A DNA stretch of 64,000 bases, taken from positions 1 through 64,000 of the forward strand of contig NZ_JAESDH010000017.1 in the NCBI RefSeq assembly GCF_019249295.1. The letters run 5' to 3'. Below the pieces are notes generated by a model, which had not been told where the DNA came from, did not search any database, and saw only the letters and a list, made by a program, of their open reading frames with translations. Of the stretch, positions 36,620 to 46,365 are shown in pieces. Origin of the DNA: Alteromonas antoniana. Its GTDB lineage: Bacteria > Pseudomonadota > Gammaproteobacteria > Enterobacterales > Alteromonadaceae. Within the stretch, counting starts at the first letter, position 1. Each line of letters starts with the position of its first letter. The position numbers and the translations under genes were made by a program.

Positions 36620-39431
36620 AATGACGCACTTCTCCTTCGCCATCGACATTTGTTACACAACGTGAGCATAGTTCAGGATGGTTACTGTCACTGCCCACGT
36701 CGGTTCTGTGATGCCAGCAGCGGACACACTTTTCACCTTCGCTTTTACCGACTTCAATCCACAAGCCATCGACACCCGTTGCCTGTGCCGCCTCAGTTTT
36801 CTCAGATTCGCTGTGCAGCGACACGCCTGAGGTGATCAACACAAAGCGAAGCTCATCTTCCAGTTTCGCCAGGTCATTTTGTAGTGCATCGTTGGCATAC
36901 AGCGTAATGTCGGCTTCAAGAGAGCCGCCTAAACGACCGTCCTTACGCGCCTGCTCCATTGCCTGGTTAGCAGCCTCTTTGACTTTCAGTACTGTCTCCC
37001 AGTAAGCATCGCTGAAGGTATCATCAGCGGTAAAGGCCGACAGGCCCTCATACCAGGTTTCGGTAAATACAAACTTCGCACGTTCGCCAGGAATTTCTTC
37101 CCAGATTTCCTGTGCAGTAAAACTGGTGATTGGCGCCATCCAGCGCACCAGCGCTTCTACAATATGGAACAGGGCTGTCTGACACGAGCGACGGGCATTA
37201 CTGTCCTGCTTCGCGGTGTACTGACGATCCTTGATGATATCCAGATAGAACGAGCCCAGTTCAATGGAACAGAAGTGCATCAGCTTCTGGGTAACCACCA
37301 GCAGATCATATTTTTCGTACGCAGCTATCAGTTCTTGTTGCAGTGCATTCGCACGCGCCACAATCCATCTGTCCAGCGCCACCATCTCTTCTGGTTTCAC
37401 GGCATCGGCCGGGGTAAACCCGTTCAGGTTAGCCAGCAGGAAGCGGGACGTATTACGCAGACGACGGTAGCTGTCCGCAGCACGCTTCAGAATTTCATCA
37501 GAGACCGCGATTTCACCGCGATAATCAGTTGAGGCCACCCACAGTCGCAGGATATCAGCACCCAACTTGTTGGTGACTTCCTGCGGCGCTACCACGTTGC
37601 CCAGTGACTTTGACATTTTTTTGCCGTGAGCATCCACGGTAAAGCCGTGGGTCAGCACTTCTTTGTAGGGCGCATGACCATGCATAGCCGTGGACGTCAT
37701 CAGCGAAGACATAAACCAACCGCGATGCTGATCCGAGCCTTCCAGATATAAATCGGCTGATGCCGGAATGTCGTCACGGCGATCGACAACAAAGTAATGC
37801 GTCACGCCTGAATCGAACCAGACATCCAGGGTATCCAGCACTTTCTCGTACTGTGTAGACTCGTCACCCAGAAGTTGGGCATCATCGATATCCCACCATG
37901 CCTGAATGCCCGATTGCTCTACCTTCAGGGCTACCTGCTCAATCAGTTCAGCGGTATTTGGATGCAATTCACCGCTCTCTTTATGCACGTACAGTGGAAT
38001 TGGCACCCCCCAGGTACGCTGACGGGAAATACACCAGTCAGGACGGCCTTCGACCATTTTTTCAATGCGATTCTGGCCCCAGTCAGGGATCCATTTGGTT
38101 TGCTTGATTTGTTCCAGCGACGCGTCACGCAGACCGTTCTTGTCCATGCTGATAAACCACTGCGGCGTAGCGCGGAAAATGATCGGCGTTTTGTGACGCC
38201 AGCAATGCGGGTAACTGTGCTCGTATTTAACGTTAAGCAGCAGATTGCCTTTCTCAGCCACCGTCTCGATGATGGCGTCATTCGCTTTAAATACAAACTG
38301 ACCACCAAACAAGGGGGTATTGTCCAGGTATACGCCGTTATTGCCTACCGGGTTATACACTTCGATGTTATAGCGCTTACCTACGTTAAAATCGTCTACA
38401 CCATGCGCCGGTGCTGTGTGCACACAACCCGTACCTGATTCAGTCGTAACATGATCACCGAGGATCAGAGGAACCGTGATATCCAAAAACGGATGATTGA
38501 CTTTCAGCGTATCCAGCGACTCACCCAGACAGGTAGCGACTTCTCTGAAATCTTCTACGGCATAGCGGGTCATGCAGCTTTCCAACAGGTCCTGCGCGAC
38601 GACAATCCACTCGTTCGAGGGTTTCATTTCTACCAGTGAGTACGTCAGTTCTGGGTGTAAGCTGATAGCGCGGTTAGCTGGCAGTGTCCAGGGTGTCGTG
38701 GTCCAGATTGCCACACCGGCTTTGTGCGCAGTTAAATCATCGGCACTCACGCCAAATGCAGCAGCAATCGCATCTGTGTCTGCGACAGGGAATTTTACAT
38801 CAATCGCTGGAGATACTTTGTCTTTGTATTCGACTTCGGCTTCTGCCAGCGCAGAACCACAGTCCGTGCACCAATGGACAGGTTTAAAACCTTTTTCCAG
38901 ATGGCCGGATGAGACGATTTGTCCAAGCGCTCGGATAATGTCAGCCTCTGAGCGATAATCCATGGTCTTGTAAGGATTGTCCCACTCACCGAAAACGCCC
39001 AGACGTTTAAAGTCAGCCATTTGGCCGTCAATTTGCTTTTGTGCATAGTCGCGGCACTTCTGACGAAACTCTGCAGCTGTCACCTTCTTGCCCGGCTTAC
39101 CGACTTTTTTCTCCACCATCAGCTCAATTGGCAGGCCATGACAATCCCACCCGGGAACGTATGGTGAGTCAAAATCAGACAATGTCTTGGATTTTACAAT
39201 GATGTCTTTGAGGATCTTATTTACCGCATGACCAATGTGAATATCGCCGTTAGCATACGGGGGGCCGTCATGAAGAATGAACGGTTTTTTCCCCGCTTTC
39301 GCTTCACGAATTTGCTTATACAACTCTTCGTTATTCCACGCTTTCAGCATATCCGGCTCACGTTTGGCCAGGTTACCGCGCATTGGAAACGGTGTTTCCG
39401 GGAGATTCAGTGTGGCTTTGTAATCACTCAT
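36612..39431 (-). CDS. ileS: Isoleucine-tRNA ligase
   Basis: A class Ia synthetase of 939 residues (E. coli 938). The HIGH motif is in [13 protein letters not shown], the KMSKS motif in [10 protein letters not shown], the editing domain is in between, and a C-terminal zinc site is formed by CVRCWHHR and CSRCVTNV. Cotranscribed with ribF upstream and lspA downstream. Confidence 0.98.
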   Translation of the reverse strand: MSDYKATLNLPETPFPMRGNLAKREPDMLKAWNNEELYKQIREAKAGKKPFILHDGPPYANGDIHIGHAVNKILKDIIVKSKTLSDFDSPYVPGWDCHGLPIELMVEKKVGKPGKKVTAAEFRQKCRDYAQKQIDGQMADFKRLGVFGEWDNPYKTMDYRSEADIIRALGQIVSSGHLEKGFKPVHWCTDCGSALAEAEVEYKDKVSPAIDVKFPVADTDAIAAAFGVSADDLTAHKAGVAIWTTTPWTLPANRAISLHPELTYSLVEMKPSNEWIVVAQDLLESCMTRYAVEDFREVATCLGESLDTLKVNHPFLDITVPLILGDHVTTESGTGCVHTAPAHGVDDFNVGKRYNIEVYNPVGNNGVYLDNTPLFGGQFVFKANDAIIETVAEKGNLLLNVKYEHSYPHCWRHKTPIIFRATPQWFISMDKNGLRDASLEQIKQTKWIPDWGQNRIEKMVEGRPDWCISRQRTWGVPIPLYVHKESGELHPNTAELIEQVALKVEQSGIQAWWDIDDAQLLGDESTQYEKVLDTLDVWFDSGVTHYFVVDRRDDIPASADLYLEGSDQHRGWFMSSLMTSTAMHGHAPYKEVLTHGFTVDAHGKKMSKSLGNVVAPQEVTNKLGADILRLWVASTDYRGEIAVSDEILKRAADSYRRLRNTSRFLLANLNGFTPADAVKPEEMVALDRWIVARANALQQELIAAYEKYDLLVVTQKLMHFCSIELGSFYLDIIKDRQYTAKQDSNARRSCQTALFHIVEALVRWMAPITSFTAQEIWEEIPGERAKFVFTETWYEGLSAFTADDTFSDAYWETVLKVKEAANQAMEQARKDGRLGGSLEADITLYANDALQNDLAKLEDELRFVLITSGVSLHSESEKTEAAQATGVDGLWIEVGKSEGEKCVRCWHHRTDVGSDSNHPELCSRCVTNVDGEGEVRHYA

Positions 39432-39509
39432 AAACTTGTTTTATCCATCGGCTTTGCACGCTGTTGGCAAAGCATTACTTTTTGGCAAATTATGGGAGCT
39501 GCGAGCGTA

Positions 39510-40445
39510 TCACAGCGACGTTCTGGCTTGTAAAAAAAGGCGCGCATCCTGTGCGTCTTTTTGAATCTGTTGTTTCAGTGCATCGAAGGAGTCGAACTTC
39601 ACCTCGTTGCGTAATTTTTTCAGCGGGTACACATCAATCGACTGTCCGTAAATCGATTCGTCAAAATCAAACAGGTGCACCTCCAGCTGATTGCGTTCAC
39701 CGTTAAGCGTAGGGCGAGTCCCCACGTTGGCGACGCCATCGTACATCTTGCCGCTTATCGAGACTTTTACGGCAAACACCCCATTTATTGGGGCCCGGCA
39801 GCGCTTTAGCAATACGTTTGCAGTGGGAAAACCGATAGTGCGCCCCTTTTTCTCACCGTGAACAACCCGTCCACGAATAGAAAATGGCCTGCCTAACATC
39901 TCTTCCGCACGCTCAAATAAACCGCTGTCCAACGCTTCTCTGATTGCCGTTGAGCTTATCCGGCAATCATCCATACGAAAACTTTGTGTGCTGACGACCT
40001 CAAAACCGTACTTTTTACCGGCCTCAACTAACATGGCAAAATCGCCCTGCCGTGCTTTGCCGAAGCGAAAATCGTCACCGACGACAAGAAATTTCACGCC
40101 GAGTCTGTCCACCAGCAAGTGGTGCACAAACTCATCGGCACTCTGACTGGCAAACTCGCGATTGAACTTCACTGCCAGCAGACGATCGATACCCTGCTCT
40201 TTCAGAAGCAGATATTTTTCCCGCAGCGGGCTCAGCCGGGCTGGCGCTATCTCAGGGGTGAAAACTTCTTCCGGCTGCGGCTCAAACACCATGACAGTGG
40301 CGGGTAACCCCAGTTCACGTGCCTTATCTTTCACATTGGCCAGTACCGCCTGATGGCCGTTGTGCACCCCATCGAATTTACCGATAGTCAGTACGCAACC
40401 GCTATGTTGTGGCCGGATGTTCTGCAGGCCGCGGATAAATTCCAC
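39510..40445 (-). CDS. ribF: Bifunctional riboflavin kinase / FMN adenylyltransferase
   Basis: RibF converts riboflavin to FMN and then FAD. The N-terminal adenylyltransferase domain has TIGKFDGVHNGHQ and VVGDDFRFGKAR; the C-terminal kinase domain has GRPFSIRGRVVHGEKKGRTIGFPTAN (split here as GRPFSIRG and GRTIGFPTAN). I prefer GTG 40445 (311 residues, matching E. coli's 313, AGAGG upstream) over a TTG at 40487. It lies between murJ and ileS. Confidence 0.94.
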   Translation of the reverse strand: MEFIRGLQNIRPQHSGCVLTIGKFDGVHNGHQAVLANVKDKARELGLPATVMVFEPQPEEVFTPEIAPARLSPLREKYLLLKEQGIDRLLAVKFNREFASQSADEFVHHLLVDRLGVKFLVVGDDFRFGKARQGDFAMLVEAGKKYGFEVVSTQSFRMDDCRISSTAIREALDSGLFERAEEMLGRPFSIRGRVVHGEKKGRTIGFPTANVLLKRCRAPINGVFAVKVSISGKMYDGVANVGTRPTLNGERNQLEVHLFDFDESIYGQSIDVYPLKKLRNEVKFDSFDALKQQIQKDAQDARLFLQARTSL

Positions 40446-40531
40446 TGTGTAATACTGCCTCTGATCTGAAATTACGTAAAATGACAAAGCCCGCGATTAT
40501 AAACGACACGGACAGGAATACCAATGCTCTG

Positions 40532-42091
40532 TTAGCCGCCGACAGCACGGAAATGTCGTGGCCTTGCTCCCAGTATCAGCAATACCACTGCAAAGACGCC
40601 AGCGGCGAGCAAAATGGTGATTGCCACGTTCAGGATCTGGGTAGACAAATCGAGGGCGTAAAACGCGTCGCCCTTATCGCGATACAGGATAAGCGCCGCC
40701 ATTGCGATACAGGCAACCAAGACACGCATTACAAATAGCACCGTATCGCGGCTAACGCTGAACACGCCTTGTTTATGTAGCGTGATATACAGCAGTACCG
40801 CATTCATCGTGGCCGACATACTGGTAGCGATGGCCAGACCAATGTAGCCGTAAGGTATCGCCAGCACCACATTAAACACCATATTGGCAACCATGCACCA
40901 AATTCCGAATTTGACCGGTGTCTTGGTATCCTGGCGGGAGTAGAAACCGGGCGCGAGTACCTTTACCAACATGAAGCTGATAAGGCCAAAAGAATAAGCC
41001 GTCAGCGAATACGAGGCCATTCTGGCCGTTTCTGCAGTAAAGGCACCACGCTGGAAGATCACGGTCAGAATGGGTTCTGCCATCGTACCGAGGCCAACCG
41101 CAGCGGGGATCCCCAGCACGCACACCATGCGCACGGCCCAGTCCATATTGCCGGAAAATGCCGCCGGATTTTTTGCCACATGATTGCGCGATAAAGTAGG
41201 CAAAATGACCGTGGCGATTGCAATACCAAACAGCCCCAGCGGGAATTCAAGTAATCTGTCGGAATAGTACAGCCAGCTGATAGAGCCGGTCATCAGGAAG
41301 CTGGCGATGAAGGTATCGAAGAGCAGATTGATCTGGCCAACCGACACGCCGAACAGCGCCGGAATCATCAGGGTTCTGACTTTCACCACGTCAGGATCAT
41401 GCCAGCCCCACTTTGGCTTAACCAACAAGCCGGCACGGAACAAAAACGGCAACTGAAATAACAGCTGTACGATACCGCCCACAAATACGCCCCAGGCCAG
41501 CGCATACGCGGGCTGTTCAATATTCGGCGCCATCCAGACGGCAAACGCAATAATGCAGACGTTTAGCAGTACCGGCGTAAAAGCGGCCACCGCAAATTTG
41601 TTCAGCGTGTTAAGAATAGCGCCAGCGAGTCCGGTGAGGGAAATAAACGCCAGATAAGGAAAGGTGATTTTCAGCATAGTCGAGGCCAGCTCAAACTTCT
41701 GGCCATCTGGTTCGCCCTCCCACCAGGCGACAAACCAACCGGTTCCAAACAACGCCGCCAGCACCGGGGAGGCAATGACGCCAATAAGTGAGACCACAAA
41801 CACAATGGCCCCGAGCGTGCCGGATACTTTCGCGACAAATTCCCGCAACTGGCGCTTGTCGTCCTGCTGATGGACTTCCGTCAACACCGGTATAAACGCT
41901 TGTGCAAACGCGCCTTCTGCGAACAGCCGGCGCAAGAAGTTAGGAATTTTATTGGCAAAGAAAAACACGTCCGCCGCAGCCCCGTCTCCCATGAGACGAG
42001 CAACTACAACATCCCGTGCCAGGCCAAGCACACGTGAAACCAGCGTCATCAGACTGACTACCAGCCCCGATTTAATTAACTTCCCTGACAC
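40532..42091 (-). CDS. murJ: Lipid II flippase MurJ
   Basis: A 519-residue polytopic inner-membrane protein (MviN) with about 14 hydrophobic segments that flips the peptidoglycan precursor lipid II. N-terminal signature SRVLGLARDVVVA, and FANKIPNFLRRLFAEGAF with its conserved Arg residues in the central cavity. The start is a GTG at 42091 with AAGGG upstream. Divergent from rpsT, with a CBS-domain gene between; order murJ-ribF-ileS downstream is conserved. Confidence 0.96.
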   Translation of the reverse strand: MSGKLIKSGLVVSLMTLVSRVLGLARDVVVARLMGDGAAADVFFFANKIPNFLRRLFAEGAFAQAFIPVLTEVHQQDDKRQLREFVAKVSGTLGAIVFVVSLIGVIASPVLAALFGTGWFVAWWEGEPDGQKFELASTMLKITFPYLAFISLTGLAGAILNTLNKFAVAAFTPVLLNVCIIAFAVWMAPNIEQPAYALAWGVFVGGIVQLLFQLPFLFRAGLLVKPKWGWHDPDVVKVRTLMIPALFGVSVGQINLLFDTFIASFLMTGSISWLYYSDRLLEFPLGLFGIAIATVILPTLSRNHVAKNPAAFSGNMDWAVRMVCVLGIPAAVGLGTMAEPILTVIFQRGAFTAETARMASYSLTAYSFGLISFMLVKVLAPGFYSRQDTKTPVKFGIWCMVANMVFNVVLAIPYGYIGLAIATSMSATMNAVLLYITLHKQGVFSVSRDTVLFVMRVLVACIAMAALILYRDKGDAFYALDLSTQILNVAITILLAAGVFAVVLLILGARPRHFRAVGG

Positions 42092-42201
42092 ACAAGCCCT
42101 TATTCATACACTGACCCGGCCGCGTCAGCGCACCGTAAATCATTTAAGAGGAGGAATATCGCCAGAGCTTGTGTCGCTACCTCCCGGAATACGTTATCCG
42201 G

Positions 42202-42633
42202 TCAGTGTTCAAGTTGCTCCAGCAATGAGACTGATAATTTAACAAAATCTGAGGAAGTCACAATCCCTGAAAGCTTTCCATCTTCGCCGATAACAGGCAG
42301 ACAGCCATGCTTATTTTTCAGGAAAAAAGGGGCAACCTCTTTAACTGGGTCTGTCGGAGATACCGTATCAAAGTCTACGACGGCCACCTCCATGATACTC
42401 GTTTGCTCTTCATGCGTACTGATGTTTTGCGCACCATAAAGATTCATCAGACTAATGACTTTTGCTATCATACTACGCTGCGTCACGATCCCCACAAGTT
42501 TACCACTGTCAGAATCGACTACCGGCAGATGTCTGATCCCCTGGTTACGTGTGGTATCATGGGCAGTGCGTAACGTGTCGTGCGGTGTCAGAGTGATGAC
42601 CGATGATGTCATAATATCAGCGATAGTGATCAT
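42202..42633 (-). CDS. Two-CBS-domain protein
   Basis: A 143-residue cytoplasmic protein made of two CBS motifs forming one Bateman module: ITIADIMTSSVITLTPHDTL with GIRHLPVVDSDSGKLVGIVT, and FDTVSPTDPVKEVAPFF with GCLPVIGEDGKLSGIVTSSD. Such modules bind adenine nucleotides and sense energy state; the target is unknown. ATG 42633 has AAGGAG upstream; the longer frame to 42696 is rejected. Confidence 0.85.
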   Translation of the reverse strand: MITIADIMTSSVITLTPHDTLRTAHDTTRNQGIRHLPVVDSDSGKLVGIVTQRSMIAKVISLMNLYGAQNISTHEEQTSIMEVAVVDFDTVSPTDPVKEVAPFFLKNKHGCLPVIGEDGKLSGIVTSSDFVKLSVSLLEQLEH

Positions 42634-42769
42634 GGTTTGCTCCTTTGCTGGTGTCGTCTCAAACGGTGGCATGTCCAACAGGATAGACCAAATCACACAC
42701 CTAAAACGTTGATGTCACGCAAACAATCTTTTCGTAACAGAGAAAATTGTGGTTGTCATGCAAAACTGT

Positions 42770-42798
42770 TTGACAAATGTTCGGTGACTCGGCATACT
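42770..42798 (+). promoter_or_regulatory. rpsT promoter
   Basis: TTGACA (42770-42775), 17-base spacer, CATACT (42793-42798), followed by a GC-rich discriminator CCGCACCC. A consensus -35 and this discriminator are typical of growth-rate- and ppGpp-controlled ribosomal promoters. The leader before the UUG start would be about 35-40 bases. Confidence 0.85.
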
Positions 42799-42842
42799 CC
42801 GCACCCTCGTTTTTGACATGAATTTATTTTGGGAGTTACACC

Positions 42843-43106
42843 TTGGCTAACATTAAGTCTGCTAAGAAACGTGCAATTCAAGCCGAAAAGCGTCGTCAGC
42901 ATAATGCCAGCCGTCGCTCCATGACTCGTACAAGCATCAAAAAAGTAGTAGCGGCTATCGCTAATGGCGACAAAGAAGGCGCGCAAGCTGCATTCGCTTC
43001 TGCTGCTCCGATTCTTGACAGAATGGCAACCAAAGGTTTGATTCACAAGAATAAAGCTGCTCGTCATAAGAGCCGCCTGTCTGCGCAAATCAAAGCGCTG
43101 GGCTAA
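42843..43106 (+). CDS. rpsT: 30S ribosomal protein S20
   Basis: An 87-residue basic protein of the small subunit that binds 16S rRNA ([18 protein letters not shown]-terminus). Translation starts at TTG 42843, preceded by GGGAG. E. coli rpsT also uses UUG, which matters for its translational autoregulation, so the rare start is conserved. Followed by a strong terminator. Confidence 0.98.
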   Translation: MANIKSAKKRAIQAEKRRQHNASRRSMTRTSIKKVVAAIANGDKEGAQAAFASAAPILDRMATKGLIHKNKAARHKSRLSAQIKALG

Positions 43107-43122
43107 GCTTTTTCAAGCAGTT

Positions 43123-43149
43123 AAAAAAGCACCTCCGGGTGCTTTTTTT
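43123..43149 (+). terminator. rpsT terminator
   Basis: AGCACC, loop TCCG-type turn, GGTGCT, then seven Ts (stem arms 43128-43133 and 43139-43144). A preceding A-run makes it possibly bidirectional. Confidence 0.92.
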
Positions 43150-43291
43150 GTGCCTGAAAAACGCGCTTAGCTGCATCCTGGTGTCATTAGTTCGTCAAGC
43201 AACCTTCATGTAATCGTCAAGCGAGCGTCACTGAACTGTCAACTAGCCTGCCTATAGTGACCTTCCAAAGTCATTACTTTGGAACGCCGCT

Positions 43292-44092
43292 ATGCAACGC
43301 ACCTTCTATCGCTCACTCTGGTTATCCGACATTCATCTCGGCAATAAAGACTGTAAAGCTGACTACCTTCTTCACTTTCTACATCGAATTGACGTCGACA
43401 CGCTCTACCTCGTAGGCGACATTGTCGACATGTGGGAAATGAGCAGACAGTTTCGCTGGCCTGCCTCACACAACAAGGTCATGCATAAACTGATGCAAAT
43501 GAGCCAGCAAGGTACCCGTGTTGTTTATTTGCCTGGAAACCATGATGCGCCTATTCAATCGTATTCAGGAATGGCGTTTGGTGATATCGAAATAGAACGT
43601 GAACTTGTACACACCACCGCTCAGGGAAAGAAGTATCTGGTACTGCATGGCGATCAGTTCGATGCTGATGTCACCTTAGGGAAGTTTCACGCCTGGATTG
43701 GCGATAAGGCCTACGACCTGCTGTTGTTTCTGAACCGCTGGTTTAACCGCTTTCGCCAGTGGCGAAAACGGGAGTACTGGTCACTGGCAGGTTATATCAA
43801 AAAGCATATCAAAGGCGCTAACGAGGCCATTGCGCGTTATCGCACTGCCTGCTGCGACAAGGCCCGTGACATGCAATTAGACGGTGTCATCTGCGGGCAT
43901 ATTCATCACCCTGAGAGCCTTGTGGAAAACGGCATTCACTATGTTAACGATGGTGACTGGATAGAGAATTGCAGCGCACTGGCCGAAGATGCTGAAGGTA
44001 ACCTGTCGCTTATTTACTGGCTTAAAACGGCTAACCAGACCTCTAATGTCTCTGCCATCAAGCCGGACAGCTCGACATCAAAGGCGGCCTGA
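43292..44092 (+). CDS. LpxH-like UDP-2,3-diacylglucosamine diphosphatase family phosphoesterase
   Basis: A 266-residue calcineurin-like metallophosphoesterase. All metal motifs are present: DIHLG near residue 13, GDIVDMWE, GNHDAP, LHGDQFD and GHIHHPE. The overall pattern (DVDTLYLVGDIVDMW, KKHIKGANEAI) is that of LpxH-like (LpxH2) proteins rather than of E. coli LpxH itself, so it may hydrolyse UDP-2,3-diacylglucosamine in lipid A synthesis or a related envelope substrate. No operon partner upstream; the OlsF-like gene follows after 338 bases. Confidence 0.8.
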   Translation: MQRTFYRSLWLSDIHLGNKDCKADYLLHFLHRIDVDTLYLVGDIVDMWEMSRQFRWPASHNKVMHKLMQMSQQGTRVVYLPGNHDAPIQSYSGMAFGDIEIERELVHTTAQGKKYLVLHGDQFDADVTLGKFHAWIGDKAYDLLLFLNRWFNRFRQWRKREYWSLAGYIKKHIKGANEAIARYRTACCDKARDMQLDGVICGHIHHPESLVENGIHYVNDGDWIENCSALAEDAEGNLSLIYWLKTANQTSNVSAIKPDSSTSKAA

Positions 44093-44430
44093 TGCTCAGG
44101 ATAGAATCGATCACGTAAATGGTCGCTATGGCTTGTAGCCGGGAGGGCGGCCTACACACTTTTTCACCACAGGCAACAGCCTGCGTTTCATTGCTGTCGG
44201 AGAATCCGGGCAAGCCGGGGAAGATGCGAACACGTGTATGCTTGCTCAGGCATACAGCCAGGTAACAAATTGAGGCGGCCTTTTACAGGCCTGACGGGTT
44301 CATATAAAAAACCTAACGACGAGTGAGTACCTGGCTGTAAGCATGAATGTACGTGTCAAATAAGTGAAAAGAAAGTGCGCAAAAAACGTCACATTAGGCT
44401 GCTATTGTTCGCCAAAAACGGGGAAAGATC
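44093..44430. other. Intergenic with long inverted repeat
   Basis: 338 bases between two plus-strand genes. A perfect 12-base inverted repeat (TACAGCCAGGTA at 44253-44264, TACCTGGCTGTA at 44328-44339) brackets 63 bases containing a smaller GGCC/GGCC pairing, and a short TGTAG/CTACA hairpin lies at about 44134-44156. No coding frame. Confidence 0.55.
44253..44339. repeat. Inverted repeat pair (12-base arms)
   Basis: Arms 44253-44264 and 44328-44339 are exact reverse complements. Outside them the flanks GCA and AGC-ATG pair partly, so the structure could extend to about 16 of 18 bases. It could be a structured leader for the OlsF-like mRNA, a small RNA, or the remnant of a miniature mobile element; no T-run follows, so it is not a simple terminator. 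Confidence 0.6.
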
Positions 44431-46149
44431 ATGTTTACTGTAGATGACGTTCTGACAAAGCATTACCCTCAGGTGGTAGATAAGCCATGGCTGTTCAAGC
44501 CCCTGTCCTATTTGCTCAGCCATTTGCTGCATGAGCGTGAAATCATCGAGTTCGGTGAAACCTACCCTCACTATCACGACATCGATTTTGTTGAGCAGGT
44601 ACTTGAGTATTTTAATATCAGCTACTCTACCCGGGATGTGGAAAAAGAACGTATCCCCAGCGAGGGTCGTGTAGTCATTATTGCTAACCACCCGATAGGC
44701 TCTCTGGATGCACTGGCCCTCATCAAGTTAGTCAGTGAGGTCAGACACGATCTCAAAGTCGTTGCCAATCAGATGCTGATGGCCATCGAACCACTGCATG
44801 ACATGCTGCTACCGGTAAACAATATGCAGGGTGGCACGCCAAAACAGCACCTCTCAGCCATTCAGACGCATCTTAGTGGTGAGGGTGCTGTGTTGATATT
44901 CCCTGCAGGCGAAGTCTCCCGCCTGCGCCCTCAGGGCGTGCGTGATACACGCTGGCACAGCGGTTTTTTGCGAATAGCCAGACAAGCGAAAGCACCTATC
45001 CTGCCAGTATACATTGATGCCAAGAACTCCCCGCTGTTTTATGGGGTCTCGATGGTCTATAAACCATTAGCAACGGCGTTACTGGTAAAAGAGATGTTTA
45101 AACAGCGTCGCAAGCATCTGCCGATGCGTATTGGTGAAGTGATCCCGTATGAAAGCTATCAGACACTTACGATCCCCCTGAAAGATCAGGTTAAGCTGTT
45201 TAAGCGCCATCTGTATCGCATCGGTGGAAATAAAAAAGGCATTTTCGATACTCAGGCCTCGATTGCGTTACCGGAGGATCGAAAAGAACTGGCTCGCGCC
45301 ATCAGACAGTGCGAACACCTCGGGGAGACCGGAGACGGGAAATCGATATACCTTTACCAGCATACGCATTGTTCGCCAATCATGCGTGAAATTGGCAGGC
45401 TGCGTGAAGTGGCGTTTCGCGCCGTTGGTGAAGGCACAAACAAGCGCCGGGATATCGACCAGTACGACTCGCATTATTTCCATCTGGTATTGTGGGACGA
45501 TAACGACCTTGAAATCGCCGGCGCCTATCGTTTCGCCGATGCAGAATTACTCAGCCAGCCTGATCATCCCACTGGCCTTTACTCTGCCACGCTGTTCAAT
45601 TATGACGGCGATAATCAAAACCTTTTCGCCGAAGGTCTGGAGCTTGGTCGCAGCTTCGTGCAACCGCGGTACTGGGGCAAGCGCAGTCTCGATTACCTAT
45701 GGTTTGGGATCGGCGCGTTTTTAAGCCGCTATCCAAAATATCGCTATCTGTTTGGCGCTGTCAGCTTAAGCAATGCCTATCCTCAGCCAGCCAAAGATCT
45801 GCTGGTACAATTCTACCGCACCCATTTTCCTCCCCGGTTTGGTCAGGCTACCTCTAAGCTACCCTATCAGGTGAGCGCCGACGCGTTGCACACCTTCAGC
45901 GGAGAAAACTACAAAAAAGAGTTCAGTGAACTGAAACACCTGCTGGCAAATATGGGCGTTAATGTGCCTACCCTTTACAAGCAATATTCAGAGATCTGTG
46001 AAAAAGAGGGGGTCGCGTTTCTGGATTTTAATGTGGATCCTGACTTTGCTGACTGTATTGACGGGTTAGTCGTAGTCGACCTTAACTCCCTGACGGAAAA
46101 GAAACGCAAGCGATACTTATCACAAGCCCCCCTGCAGGCCACCGCCTGA
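44431..46149 (+). CDS. OlsF-like bifunctional acyltransferase (ornithine-lipid type)
   Basis: A 572-residue protein with two acyltransferase parts. Residues about 60-270 are a PlsC-like lysophospholipid acyltransferase domain with IIANHPIGSLDAL and the later FPAGEVSRLRP motif. Residues about 310-530 are a GNAT/OlsB-like (hemolysin-type) N-acyltransferase domain, with EVAFRAVGEG, GLYSATLFNY and LELGRSFVQP. This fusion order is that of OlsF of Serratia, where the C-terminal half N-acylates ornithine and the N-terminal half adds the second acyl chain, giving phosphate-free ornithine lipid. Assignment is by domain order; a related aminolipid is possible. Followed by a clear terminator. Confidence 0.8.
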   Translation: MFTVDDVLTKHYPQVVDKPWLFKPLSYLLSHLLHEREIIEFGETYPHYHDIDFVEQVLEYFNISYSTRDVEKERIPSEGRVVIIANHPIGSLDALALIKLVSEVRHDLKVVANQMLMAIEPLHDMLLPVNNMQGGTPKQHLSAIQTHLSGEGAVLIFPAGEVSRLRPQGVRDTRWHSGFLRIARQAKAPILPVYIDAKNSPLFYGVSMVYKPLATALLVKEMFKQRRKHLPMRIGEVIPYESYQTLTIPLKDQVKLFKRHLYRIGGNKKGIFDTQASIALPEDRKELARAIRQCEHLGETGDGKSIYLYQHTHCSPIMREIGRLREVAFRAVGEGTNKRRDIDQYDSHYFHLVLWDDNDLEIAGAYRFADAELLSQPDHPTGLYSATLFNYDGDNQNLFAEGLELGRSFVQPRYWGKRSLDYLWFGIGAFLSRYPKYRYLFGAVSLSNAYPQPAKDLLVQFYRTHFPPRFGQATSKLPYQVSADALHTFSGENYKKEFSELKHLLANMGVNVPTLYKQYSEICEKEGVAFLDFNVDPDFADCIDGLVVVDLNSLTEKKRKRYLSQAPLQATA

Positions 46150-46161
46150 TAGTTGTATTTC

Positions 46162-46201
46162 GCAGCCTTGCATTATAACTCATAGTGCACGGCTGCTTTT
46201 T
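46162..46201 (+). terminator. Terminator after OlsF-like gene
   Basis: GCAGCC (46162-46167) pairs with GGCTGC (46191-46196); the stem continues inward through TGCA/TGCA and TAT/ATA with one mismatch and one wobble, and five Ts follow. A long intrinsic terminator 13 bases after the stop. Confidence 0.88.
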
Positions 46202-46365
46202 ACTTCCTGTGCGTACATTACCCGCTAACAGTTGCAGGCGCTTACGGTGCAGCCGGAAAATCAGGAACAAGCCCGAGCCAGTAGCAAAGACTTTGGCTTA
46301 TCAGAGAGAATAAGGGCGCAGCATGAATATGCATCGCCACATAGTGGACATCGAGCGCAACGCAA

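Noticed and set aside
37875..38438. 187-codon frame antisense to ileS
   Set aside because: Lies wholly within ileS and shows no protein family pattern.
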